From Rhodobiaceae bacterium (GTDB lineage Bacteria > Pseudomonadota > Alphaproteobacteria > Parvibaculales > Parvibaculaceae): a DNA stretch of 13,757 nucleotides. The translations under genes were made by a program, and so were the position numbers. This document shows positions 1-6,439 of this stretch, one piece after another. The notes under the pieces were generated by a model that saw only the letters and a program-made list of their open reading frames with translations, had not been told where the DNA came from and searched no databases. How positions within the stretch are numbered: the stretch's first letter is position 1; every line of letters begins with the position of its first letter. The stretch covers positions 8,488 through 22,244 of the forward strand of contig NVWR01000001.1 of NCBI GenBank assembly GCA_002746275.1, in the 5' to 3' direction.

Positions 1-4
1 CCGT

Positions 5-1552
5 ATGACCGACCGTATTCTGATTATTGATTTTGGCAGCCAGGTAACCCAGTTGATTGCCCGCCGGGTGCGCGAAAGTGGTGTCTATAGCGAGATCGTG
101 CCCTTCAATAAGGCGGCGGACATTCTGGAAAGTTTCGCTCCCAAGGCGATCATCCTGTCCGGCGGTCCAGCCAGTGTGACGGGAGCCGACACACCACGGG
201 CACCTGAAGCGGTGTTCACACTCGGCGTGCCGGTGCTGGGCATCTGCTACGGCGAGCAAACCATGTGCGCACAGTTGGGTGGCAAGGTAGAGGCGCACGA
301 TCATCAGGAATTTGGTCGGGCCGACATAGAAATTGTTGAGGCATGTGCGCTCTTCGACGGTGTGTTGAAACCCGGCGATAAAGAACAGGTGTGGATGAGC
401 CACGGCGACCGGGTGGTTGAGTTGCCATCAGGATTCAAGACGGTCGCGATCTCTGAAGGAGCCCCCTTCGCCGCTATTGCGGACGAGGCACGACAGTTCT
501 ACGCGGTGCAGTTTCACCCCGAAGTAATGCACACACCGTGCGGAGCGGCACTCCTGAAAAACTTCACCCACAAGATTGCCGGCTGTCAGGGTGACTGGAC
601 CATGGCTGCCTTCCGCGAGACCGAAATCGCCAAGGTGCAGGCGCAGGTGGGCAAGGGCAAAGTAATTTGCGGTCTGTCCGGTGGCGTGGACTCGTCTGTT
701 GTCGCCGTCCTGTTGCACGAGGCCATTGGCGATCAGCTGCAATGCGTGTTTGTTGACACCGGCGTGATGCGTGCGGGCGAAGCCGATGAAGTGGTGAGCC
801 TGTTTCGCGATCACTATAATATCCCACTTGTGCATGTGGACGCGCGCGATCTGTTTCTGGACAAGCTGGAAGGGGTCGCGGACCCGGAGCGCAAACGCAA
901 AATCATTGGCGCCACTTTCATCGACGTGTTCGACGCCGAAGCCAAGAAAATCGGTGGGGCTGATTTCCTGGCGCAAGGCACGCTCTACCCTGACGTTATC
1001 GAAAGCGTGTCATTTACCGGTGGCCCCAGTGTCACGATTAAGAGCCACCACAATGTGGGTGGATTACCAGAGCGCATGAAGATGAAGCTGGTGGAACCCC
1101 TGCGCGAATTGTTCAAGGACGAAGTCCGCGTGCTGGGGCGTGAGCTTGGTCTGCCCGAAAGCTTCGTGGGCCGTCATCCCTTCCCGGGACCAGGCCTTGC
1201 CATCCGCATTCCCGGTGCCGTCACGCGCGAGAAGGTGGACATCCTGCAAAAGGCGGACGCCGTCTATCTGGACGAGATCCGCAAGTCCGGCCTCTATGAT
1301 GATATCTGGCAGGCCTTTGCTGTGCTGCTGCCAGTGCGTAGCGTGGGAGTGATGGGGGACAGTCGCACGTATGATTATGTATGTGCGCTTCGTGCCGTGA
1401 CCTCAACCGATGGTATGACAGCAGACTATTACCCGTTTGAACATTCGTTTCTGGGCCGCGTCTCAACTCGCATCATCAACGAAGTGCGCGGCATCAATCG
1501 CGTGGTCTACGACATCACCTCCAAACCACCCGGGACCATTGAGTGGGAGTAG
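5..1552 (+). CDS. guaA: GMP synthase (glutamine-hydrolysing), complete
   Basis: Converts XMP to GMP using ATP and glutamine, the last step of guanine nucleotide synthesis, in the cytoplasm. The 515-residue product has the full two-domain layout. The N-terminal class I glutamine amidotransferase domain (about 1-190) has nucleophile Cys81 in GICYGEQ and the His171/Glu173 partners in FHPEV. The ATP-pyrophosphatase domain follows, with P-loop SGGVDS at 225-230. The C-terminal dimerisation domain ends in the family signature KPPGTIEWE. Length matches the usual 510-525 residues. The ATG lies four bases from the window edge, so its ribosome binding site and promoter cannot be seen; an earlier start cannot be excluded, but [13 protein letters not shown] is a typical GuaA beginning. 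A MaoC-like gene follows after 64 bp. Assignment is essentially certain. Confidence 0.98.
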   Translation: MTDRILIIDFGSQVTQLIARRVRESGVYSEIVPFNKAADILESFAPKAIILSGGPASVTGADTPRAPEAVFTLGVPVLGICYGEQTMCAQLGGKVEAHDHQEFGRADIEIVEACALFDGVLKPGDKEQVWMSHGDRVVELPSGFKTVAISEGAPFAAIADEARQFYAVQFHPEVMHTPCGAALLKNFTHKIAGCQGDWTMAAFRETEIAKVQAQVGKGKVICGLSGGVDSSVVAVLLHEAIGDQLQCVFVDTGVMRAGEADEVVSLFRDHYNIPLVHVDARDLFLDKLEGVADPERKRKIIGATFIDVFDAEAKKIGGADFLAQGTLYPDVIESVSFTGGPSVTIKSHHNVGGLPERMKMKLVEPLRELFKDEVRVLGRELGLPESFVGRHPFPGPGLAIRIPGAVTREKVDILQKADAVYLDEIRKSGLYDDIWQAFAVLLPVRSVGVMGDSRTYDYVCALRAVTSTDGMTADYYPFEHSFLGRVSTRIINEVRGINRVVYDITSKPPGTIEWE

Positions 1553-1616
1553 GGTGCGACCCCTTTGACAAGGGTGCCCAAGCGCCAGCCAACTCGACAA
1601 AAGGAAGAGAACGGAC

Positions 1617-2075
1617 ATGAAGGTCATCAAGAAAGACGAAGTTGAAGCATGTGTTGGTTATCAGTCTGAACCAAGTGATTGGTTCAAGGTCACGCAGGAG
1701 CAAATCAATCAATTTGCAGACTGCACGCTGGACCATCAGTTCATTCACGTCGATCCGGAAAAAGCAAAAGACACACCGTTCGGTTCAACCATTGCGCACG
1801 GGTTCCTGTCTCTCTCAATGCTCTCTCATTTCGCAGGCAGCTTCAGCGTCGTCATTGAAGGTGTCTTCATGGGCGTGAATTATGGCTTCGACAAAGTGCG
1901 TTTTCTCTCCCCTGTCAAAGTGGATAGCCGCATTCGCGCATTCGCTAAGATCATCAGCATCGATGAAAAGAAGCCGGGCCAGTTTTTGGTGAAATACGAT
2001 GTGACAGTCGAAATCGAAGGTGAGGACAAACCAGCGCTGAGAGCCGAATGGCTTGCCATGCAGATGGTTGCCTAA
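1617..2075 (+). CDS. MaoC/NodN-like hydratase (R-specific enoyl-CoA hydratase family)
   Basis: A 152-residue single hot-dog-fold protein. It shows the hydratase dyad spacing known from PhaJ-type (R)-enoyl-CoA hydratases: Asp39 and His44 in a D-x4-H arrangement (LDHQFIHVD), followed by the TIAHGF segment at 58-63. The opening WFKVTQEQINQFAD block resembles NodN-like MaoC proteins. By family it would add water to a trans-2-enoyl-CoA or similar thioester; the true substrate cannot be read from sequence. The ATG is supported by an AGGAAGAG ribosome binding site 7 bases upstream. It lies 64 bp after guaA and converges with the MarR gene, so it may be read through from guaA or have its own promoter. 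Family is confident, substrate is not. A link to the neighbouring P450 module is only a guess from position. Confidence 0.9.
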   Translation: MKVIKKDEVEACVGYQSEPSDWFKVTQEQINQFADCTLDHQFIHVDPEKAKDTPFGSTIAHGFLSLSMLSHFAGSFSVVIEGVFMGVNYGFDKVRFLSPVKVDSRIRAFAKIISIDEKKPGQFLVKYDVTVEIEGEDKPALRAEWLAMQMVA

Positions 2076-2123
2076 CTTAGGTCACGAGAGAGGGCGGGCC
2101 GCACTCATCAAGTTGGCCTGCTC

Positions 2124-2621
2124 TCATTCCAGCTCATCGATAATTTCAGAAATGCGTTTGAAGAAGTGCAGACCCTGTTCGATCTCTTCTTCGCTCATGG
2201 TCGCGATAATACGTCTGATAAACATGTCGCCTCGGCCGATCATGGCTTTGACGAATATTTCGCCCTCACGGGTGAGGATGACGACTTTCTCCCGGCCCGA
2301 ATGTGCGGCTTCTTCCAGCGTCAAAAGGTTGAGGGGCGAGGCTCCCATGCTCCGGATTGCTTTGGTGATGGCCGCGCTTGAAATCTCGAACCACGACCCC
2401 AGAAGCCGCTCAATCTCTTTGCGGTAGATACGGCGACCCTCTTCCCCTTCAGAATGAATGAGCCAGAGAATAGCCACCTGATGGCGCCCCAAATCCTGAC
2501 CGCGCATGGCGTCTTCCACCCGCACCCCCGCTTTGTAATGGATGGGATAGTAGAACTCGAGAAAGCGCACCGCCGCGTCTTTGGATGCACGAACCGGGCG
2601 CTTTTTGACAGCCTTACTCAC
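2124..2621 (-). CDS. MarR-family transcriptional regulator
   Basis: A 165-residue winged helix-turn-helix protein. A helical N-terminal dimerisation segment (about 15-60) precedes the recognition region around 75-92 (GSWFEISSAAITKAIRSM). The wing, about 108-130, carries the REKVVILTREGEIF pattern typical of MarR proteins, and a C-terminal helix (142-165) completes the dimer interface. The family usually represses a neighbouring gene and releases DNA on binding a phenolic or lipophilic ligand. The start is GTG at 2621, chosen because an AAAGGAG ribosome binding site (minus strand, 2635-2629) sits 7 bases upstream. An ATG at 2628 abuts that site and is out of frame. The gene is divergent from the P450, and the intervening palindrome at 2686-2720 is the obvious candidate operator. 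Ligand unknown. Confidence 0.9.
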   Translation of the reverse strand: MSKAVKKRPVRASKDAAVRFLEFYYPIHYKAGVRVEDAMRGQDLGRHQVAILWLIHSEGEEGRRIYRKEIERLLGSWFEISSAAITKAIRSMGASPLNLLTLEEAAHSGREKVVILTREGEIFVKAMIGRGDMFIRRIIATMSEEEIEQGLHFFKRISEIIDELE

Positions 2622-2628
2622 AAAACAT

Positions 2629-2635
2629 CTCCTTT
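2629..2635 (-). promoter_or_regulatory. Ribosome binding site deciding the GTG start of the MarR gene
   Basis: On the minus strand AAAGGAG lies 7 bases before the GTG at 2621. It directly touches an ATG at 2628-2626 that would encode only four residues before TAA, so the GTG in the regulator frame is the better start. Confidence 0.7.
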
Positions 2636-2685
2636 AGAATCTCGTAAAGAGTCTAGTGGGGGCGCTGTCCCCTGTCTCTCATTAA

Positions 2686-2720
2686 TTGTTTACAAAAGAA
2701 ATAGTTTCTGTTGTAAATAA
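2686..2720. promoter_or_regulatory. 35-bp palindromic operator between the MarR gene and the P450
   Basis: An interrupted palindrome centred on base 2703. Perfect 7-bp arms TTTACAA (2689-2695) and TTGTAAA (2711-2717) enclose a second perfect pair AGAAA (2697-2701) and TTTCT (2705-2709). Two more matching base pairs lie outside (2686/2720 and 2687/2719). Read as half-sites, TTGTTTACAA and the complement of TTGTAAATAA agree at 9 of 10 positions. It sits just upstream of the P450 ribosome binding site in a divergent regulator/target region, which is where MarR-type operators are normally found. The symmetry is seen directly; binding by the adjacent MarR protein is inferred. Confidence 0.75.
2689..2717. 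promoter_or_regulatory. Candidate bidirectional promoter TTTACA-N17-TGTAAA
   Basis: TTTACA (2689-2694, five of six matches to TTGACA) is separated by exactly 17 bases from TGTAAA (2712-2717, four of six matches to TATAAT). The two hexamers are reverse complements, so the minus strand reads the same promoter. Forward initiation near 2724 would give the P450 a leader of about 23 bases containing its ribosome binding site. Reverse initiation near 2682 would give the MarR gene a leader of about 60 bases. The promoter lies wholly inside the palindrome, so a bound repressor would block both directions. The -10 match is modest. Confidence 0.45.
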
Positions 2721-2732
2721 AAATGAACCTGT

Positions 2733-2740
2733 GGGAGGAA
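2733..2740 (+). promoter_or_regulatory. Ribosome binding site deciding the P450 start
   Basis: GGGAGGAA lies 6 bases before the ATG at 2747 and downstream of the in-frame ATG at 2723, which has no such site. This selects 2747. Confidence 0.75.
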
Positions 2741-2746
2741 GTAAAC

Positions 2747-4000
2747 ATGACCAATGAGATTACCAGCGCGCTCAAGCGCCTGACGGCTCCATCGACCATT
2801 GCAGACCCTTATCCGCTCTACGATCAGTTGAGACCGTCATGTCCCGTGATGGGATACCAGGATTACCCGCCAGGCACCGTGCCGGGGCAGGACGAAGCCA
2901 TCTCCGCATGGGTGCTGCTCTCCTACGAACATGTTTCCATGGCAGCGCGCGATCATCGAATTTTTTCATCGACGGACCCGTTGCAGGAAGGCTCATCAGC
3001 GCCAACACTGATGCTGGTGAACCACGATAATCCGGAACATGACCGCCTGCGTGGCATCGTCAATCTGGCGTTCTCGCGAAAGCGCATGGAAGCCGAGGCC
3101 CCCGCCGTTCGCGCCATCGTGGATGATTTACTCACCCGCCTTGGGGACCGGGATATTGACGTGATGGCGGAGGTGGCGTCCGTTTTACCCGCGCGCGTCA
3201 TGGTCCACATGCTGGGGCTGCCGCCGGAAGACGCTGACCGTTTTCGTCGCTGGGCGACGGCCTTCATGCTTTCTGCGGATATGACACCCGCCGAACGTCA
3301 AGCAAGCAACGAGGAGCTGGCAGCCTACTTTATCGAGAAAGTATCAGCGTTGGTCGGCGCACTGGAAGCCGGTGAGACCGTTCCTGATAGCTTGATCCGC
3401 GCTTTGATTGAGGCGGAGGCCGAAGGCGAGAAACTGACTCTGGATGAAGTGATCCGCTTCTGCATCACCCTCGTCGTGGCGGGCGCAGAAACGACCACCT
3501 TCCTGATCGGCAATCTTCTCTACAATCTTGCCACCCTGCGCGATGTCCATGCACGTTTGAAAGATGATGCGAGCCTGACGGAGCGCTTCATTGACGAAAC
3601 ATTGCGTCATTCCGGCCCCCCACAGCGCCTCTTTCGAATTGCAACACAGGACATAACTGTTGGCTCGGCCAACATAAAAAAGGGCGATTGGGTGGCACTG
3701 TTTTTCGGGGCGGCCAATCACGATGCAGAAATGTTTCCCGACCCGCACCGGTTTGACATGGACCGGCCAAATCTCAACCGCCAACTGACCTTTGGAATAG
3801 GCGTGCATCACTGCCTGGGATCGGCACTCGCCAAGCTTGAGGCGCGCGCCTTGCTGGAAGCTCTGATGGAGCGCCGCGATGACGTGGTCTTCGGTGGCGC
3901 GTTTCCGGTGCCGCAGACGGCAAGTCTGCTCAATCATGGCTTCGAACGCCTGACCCTTTGCTTCTTGCCGGAAAATACCAACAAAGAGGAGGCCGCATAA
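2747..4000 (+). CDS. Cytochrome P450 monooxygenase
   Basis: A soluble bacterial class I-type P450 of 417 residues, the normal length for the family. Signatures in order: C-helix HDRLR (98-102); I-helix oxygen-binding AGAETT (245-250); K-helix ExxR as ETLR (284-287); and the heme loop [10 protein letters not shown] (349-358), with Cys356 as thiolate ligand. No membrane anchor is present. It would hydroxylate or otherwise oxidise a hydrophobic small molecule using electrons from a ferredoxin and reductase, neither of which is encoded in this window. The start at 2747 is preferred over the in-frame ATG at 2723 because of GGGAGGAA. The stop codon shares a base with the next start (TAATG), indicating translational coupling to the SnoaL-like gene. 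Control by the divergent MarR protein is likely. Substrate and CYP family cannot be assigned by eye. Confidence 0.96.
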   Translation: MTNEITSALKRLTAPSTIADPYPLYDQLRPSCPVMGYQDYPPGTVPGQDEAISAWVLLSYEHVSMAARDHRIFSSTDPLQEGSSAPTLMLVNHDNPEHDRLRGIVNLAFSRKRMEAEAPAVRAIVDDLLTRLGDRDIDVMAEVASVLPARVMVHMLGLPPEDADRFRRWATAFMLSADMTPAERQASNEELAAYFIEKVSALVGALEAGETVPDSLIRALIEAEAEGEKLTLDEVIRFCITLVVAGAETTTFLIGNLLYNLATLRDVHARLKDDASLTERFIDETLRHSGPPQRLFRIATQDITVGSANIKKGDWVALFFGAANHDAEMFPDPHRFDMDRPNLNRQLTFGIGVHHCLGSALAKLEARALLEALMERRDDVVFGGAFPVPQTASLLNHGFERLTLCFLPENTNKEEAA

Positions 4001-4407
4001 TGTCAACTTCAGACAACATCGCTGCCACACAGAAATTGTTCGAAGCTTTTGGTGCCGGTAACATCCCTGGCATTGTGGCCTTCTTGAACGATGATGTTGT
4101 GATCAATTTCTACGGCCCCGAGGACATCATCCCCTATGCGGGCACATATAACGGGAAGCAGGAAGCACAACGCTTTTTCGAAACCGTTCTATCCTCAGTC
4201 GATATTCATGTCTTTGAGCCGGAGGAGTTCATCGCGGAGCGTGACAAAGTCATCGTAACCGGTCATTTGCATCTGACCGCAAAATCAACGGGCAGTGCCA
4301 TCAAATCTGACTTTGTGCATGTCATCACCATGAAGAATGGCAAATGGTCCCGGTTTCGTGACTTCATGGACACTGTTCAGGCAGCCAGCGCGTTTTCACA
4401 AAAATAG
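4000..4407 (+). CDS. SnoaL/NTF2-like (ketosteroid isomerase-type fold) protein
   Basis: A 135-residue protein with the cone-shaped alpha+beta fold pattern of the SnoaL-like/NTF2 superfamily. It has N-terminal helices (5-30, ATQKLFEAFGAGN...IVAFL), an early DDVVINFYG strand (31-39), a helix containing GKQEAQRFFETVL (52-64), and a curved sheet ending in GKWSRFRDFMDT (112-123). Such proteins act as isomerases, cyclases, hydrolases or small-molecule binders. The function here is unknown. The ATG at 4000 overlaps the P450 stop codon and is preceded by AGAGGAGG about 9 bases upstream, so an in-frame ATG at 3958 within the P450 is unlikely to be used. The tight coupling suggests the protein acts on, or binds, the P450 substrate or product. 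A hairpin follows at 4428-4456. Confidence 0.88.
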   Translation: MSTSDNIAATQKLFEAFGAGNIPGIVAFLNDDVVINFYGPEDIIPYAGTYNGKQEAQRFFETVLSSVDIHVFEPEEFIAERDKVIVTGHLHLTAKSTGSAIKSDFVHVITMKNGKWSRFRDFMDTVQAASAFSQK

Positions 4408-4427
4408 GCCTAGCCCTGTACTCCGAG

Positions 4428-4456
4428 AACGCCGCCCGACAGATCAGGGCGGCGTT
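4428..4456 (+). terminator. Strong hairpin after the P450-SnoaL pair, probable terminator
   Basis: Perfect 10-bp arms AACGCCGCCC (4428-4437) and GGGCGGCGTT (4447-4456) enclose a 9-base loop, starting 21 bases after the SnoaL-like stop codon. There is no run of T residues after the stem, so either termination is imperfect or the hairpin mainly protects the transcript's 3' end. Position and stem strength favour a terminator. Confidence 0.6.
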
Positions 4457-4611
4457 GCACGTCGCGCTTTCCTAGAGACGTCGCACGAGCCACAAACGGT
4501 CATCTATCTTTGTTTTCCTGTCTCAAAGGGGAAACCATCATTATAGTGGGAGCTGCGATAGAAGATTGGCAAAGCACTCAATGTGCTCTTGAGACAAAGC
4601 AGGAAACAGAA

Positions 4612-4836
4612 ATGCAACCTTGCCCTGAATGCAAATCAGACAACATATTTCAGTACAAAAAGGCGTTCGAACTTCCCGGAGCAGGTGGGGAGTTGCTCCC
4701 AAAACTAGGGAGAAACATTTTTTCGCTCGCCAAAATCCTTCCTGTTGTTTGCGGGGATTGTGGCTTTGTGAGGCTTTTTGCAGCACAGGGAGCGCGAGAT
4801 AAACTCGAAGCATCCAAGGCCTGGGAGAGGGTGTGA
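4612..4836 (+). CDS. Small zinc-ribbon protein, function unknown
   Basis: A 74-residue protein with two CxxC knuckles, CPEC (Cys4, Cys7) and CGDC (Cys47, Cys50). This is the four-cysteine layout of a zinc ribbon whose knuckles are separated by a 39-residue insert. No other domain is visible and there is no signal peptide or membrane segment. Similar short ribbons are common as orphan nucleic-acid- or protein-binding modules; I do not recognise this one specifically. The ATG at 4612 is chosen because the reading opens straight into the first knuckle and AGGA lies 7 bases upstream. An in-frame upstream extension to 4510 has no convincing ribosome binding site and would add an unstructured segment. 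The gene stands alone between a hairpin at 4428-4456 and an inverted repeat at 4839-4880. Confidence 0.7.
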   Translation: MQPCPECKSDNIFQYKKAFELPGAGGELLPKLGRNIFSLAKILPVVCGDCGFVRLFAAQGARDKLEASKAWERV

Positions 4837-4838
4837 GG

Positions 4839-4880
4839 CGGCGGATATTGATCTCCTTGGCCGGTTCCGGTTTTCCGCCG
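4839..4880 (+). repeat. 7-bp inverted repeat after the zinc-ribbon gene, possible terminator
   Basis: Arms CGGCGGA (4839-4845) and TCCGCCG (4874-4880) are perfect complements separated by 28 bases and begin two bases after the TGA. No T run follows. The long loop makes a classical terminator doubtful. Confidence 0.35.
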
Positions 4881-4944
4881 ATAGGCTGTTCTCTCAAGCC
4901 CCAAAGACGGGTAGTGTCCCCACACAGCTAATCGCGGTGAAGGG

Positions 4945-5502
4945 ATGATGATGCAAGGCTCCAGTTGGGCAGGCGCACTGGCAGCGCTGACGATAAGTGT
5001 GTTTCTCGTTGTAGGCACGTCAGGTGCCTCGGCAAACGCCATTGACGACAATACAGACTGTTACGAGCAGTTCCGGGGCGGCGACATGAAACTCGCCATC
5101 TATTACTGCAGCCGCGCCATTCAGTCTGGTGAGCTGGAGACGGGCGATATGGTTGTGGCTCTGTTGAACAGAGGCGTGGCCTATAAGAATTCCGGCAACA
5201 TGGAAATGGCAATCATCGACTACACATCGGCGCTGGAAATGGCACCCGACGATGCGCTGCTCTATTCCAATCGGGCCAATGCGTATCGCGAACTGGGCAA
5301 GACTGCCGAAGCATTGCGAGACATTAATCGCGCCATTGAACTCAATTCCGACAATCCGGCAGCTTTCTATGTCCGGGGACTGTTGTTTGAAACGGTGAGC
5401 GACTATGAAAGTGCACGCCGCGATTTCTTGCGCGCTCAGGAGCTTGACCCGAGCAACGTCGATTTCCGCGAACGGGCCGAAGCGTTAGGCGCCCGCCAAT
5501 AA
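4945..5502 (+). CDS. Exported tetratricopeptide-repeat protein
   Basis: A 185-residue protein with an N-terminal export signal: a hydrophobic core at about 9-27 and a likely signal peptidase site after ASA or SANA (about 30-32). The mature part begins with a cysteine pair (Cys39, Cys55) in a degenerate first repeat. Three TPR units with exact 34-residue spacing then start at 75, 109 and 143 (NRGVAY, NRANAY and VRGLLF openings). It is probably a periplasmic protein-interaction module; the partner is unknown. The start is ambiguous: three consecutive ATGs at 4945, 4948 and 4951 follow GAAGGG, which ends at 4944, and 4951 has the best spacing. A membrane-protein gene follows after 26 bp on the same strand, suggesting co-transcription. 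Confidence 0.85.
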   Translation: MMMQGSSWAGALAALTISVFLVVGTSGASANAIDDNTDCYEQFRGGDMKLAIYYCSRAIQSGELETGDMVVALLNRGVAYKNSGNMEMAIIDYTSALEMAPDDALLYSNRANAYRELGKTAEALRDINRAIELNSDNPAAFYVRGLLFETVSDYESARRDFLRAQELDPSNVDFRERAEALGARQ

Positions 5503-5528
5503 TTTTCCACGAACAAGAGAAACCATAG

Positions 5529-6335
5529 ATGACCGAACTTGATGTCGTTGGTACCGTTAAGGAAGCCTACAAAGGCGCATGGTCTCATTTCGCCGATATG
5601 ATGAAACTCGTTTGGGCGCCGGTTGCACTCTATGCGACAGCGAATGTTCTCTATGCAGGGTACATCCAAGGGAAGCTTGGGGGCGTAGAGGCTGAAGACA
5701 TGATATCAACGATGACAAAAGTCTGGGGATGGCAGGTGGTTGCTATGTTCCTGTTGGGGCTTTTTCTCTGGCCGATTATCGCCGTGGCTTGGCACCGTTT
5801 TGTTCTTTTGGGAGAAACCACTTCGTCGGCGATCTACTTCAAATTTGGTCAGCGAGAAGCCCGTTTTTTACTCACCACAATATTCCTTTCTCTTCTTCCC
5901 ATGCCGGGAGTGTTGATTGTGATTGTGGGAGCCGGCACGGCGTTGTCACTTGTCGCTCTGCCAATAGGCCTTGTCTTGATTGTCGCCGGCGCGGTCTACG
6001 CGCTTCGGCTATCGCTGCTGCTGCCCGCCATTGCGACGGATGCAATCGTCGACGCGCGCAGTATTCTTGAGGCGACCGAAGGCAATGTGTTGCGGATTAT
6101 CTCCACCCACATGCTGAACCTCCTCTGCCTTGTTTTCCTGGCCCTCGCAATCAGTTTGGTAGGAACCGTCGTAGCGGCCTTCGTTGGTGGTGTTGGAACG
6201 GCAATAATCAACACTTTGTTGAATGTTTTTGGCCAGATTATTTCCGTCGCTATCCTATCGATCATGTACAGAGATCTGATCCTTGGTGCCGCCCCCCTAC
6301 AAGCTGACAACAATAGTCAGCCACCTTTGAACTGA
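5529..6335 (+). CDS. Six-helix integral membrane protein, function unknown
   Basis: A 268-residue polytopic protein. Hydrophobic segments lie at about 25-45, 69-90, 113-135, 138-160, 195-220 and 224-246, consistent with six transmembrane helices. Between them are an AWHRFVLLGE stretch (87-95) after helix 2 and a polar segment with ARSILEATEGN (176-186) before helix 5. The same general layout occurs in uncharacterised alphaproteobacterial inner-membrane proteins. I see no transporter signature, nucleotide-binding site or catalytic motif. The final 15 residues are polar and probably cytoplasmic or periplasmic tail. The ATG at 5529 is weakly supported by AAGAGAAA upstream. It follows the TPR gene by 26 bp, so the two may form a unit with a shared envelope role; that is inference. 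Confidence 0.8.
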   Translation: MTELDVVGTVKEAYKGAWSHFADMMKLVWAPVALYATANVLYAGYIQGKLGGVEAEDMISTMTKVWGWQVVAMFLLGLFLWPIIAVAWHRFVLLGETTSSAIYFKFGQREARFLLTTIFLSLLPMPGVLIVIVGAGTALSLVALPIGLVLIVAGAVYALRLSLLLPAIATDAIVDARSILEATEGNVLRIISTHMLNLLCLVFLALAISLVGTVVAAFVGGVGTAIINTLLNVFGQIISVAILSIMYRDLILGAAPLQADNNSQPPLN

Positions 6336-6344
6336 TAATCCACA

Positions 6345-6363
6345 CGGGCTTTTTGTGAGTCCG
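6345..6363 (+). repeat. Small hairpin after the membrane-protein gene
   Basis: CGGGCT (6345-6350) can pair with AGTCCG (6358-6363) through six pairs including one G-T wobble, across a 7-base loop. It lies 10 bases beyond the stop codon. The T run is in the loop rather than after the stem, so termination is doubtful. Confidence 0.25.
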
Positions 6364-6439
6364 AAGACGGCCAGCAGGTACCCGGTAGGGGCGCTATGAG
6401 CTTCATGCATCGTGCAACAACGACGTATGGAGAAGAATT

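Noticed and set aside
428..976. Long open frame on the minus strand inside guaA
   Set aside because: It is antisense to a certain gene, shows no domain, and reflects codon bias of guaA.
1565..1570. Perfect TTGACA after guaA as a promoter for the MaoC gene
   Set aside because: The position 17 bases downstream reads GCCAAC and no better -10 lies at 16-18 bases; the hexamer also forms part of a small CCCTT/AAGGG stem.
2086..2125. Possible bidirectional terminator between the MaoC and MarR genes (GAGAG/CTCTC and GGCC/GGCC)
   Set aside because: The stem needs an asymmetric internal loop of six against two bases and has no T tract; too weak to list.
2614..2628. Four-codon ATG open frame overlapping the MarR GTG start
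   Set aside because: The ribosome binding site directly abuts this ATG, leaving no spacing for initiation, so it is unlikely to be a regulatory upstream frame.
3344..4030. 228-residue open frame antisense to the P450
   Set aside because: No recognisable domain; cysteine- and histidine-scattered composition typical of a shadow frame; the P450 on the other strand is certain.
4542..4547. TATAGT as a -10 element for the zinc-ribbon gene
   Set aside because: No acceptable -35 hexamer at 16-18 bases and no extended -10 TG.
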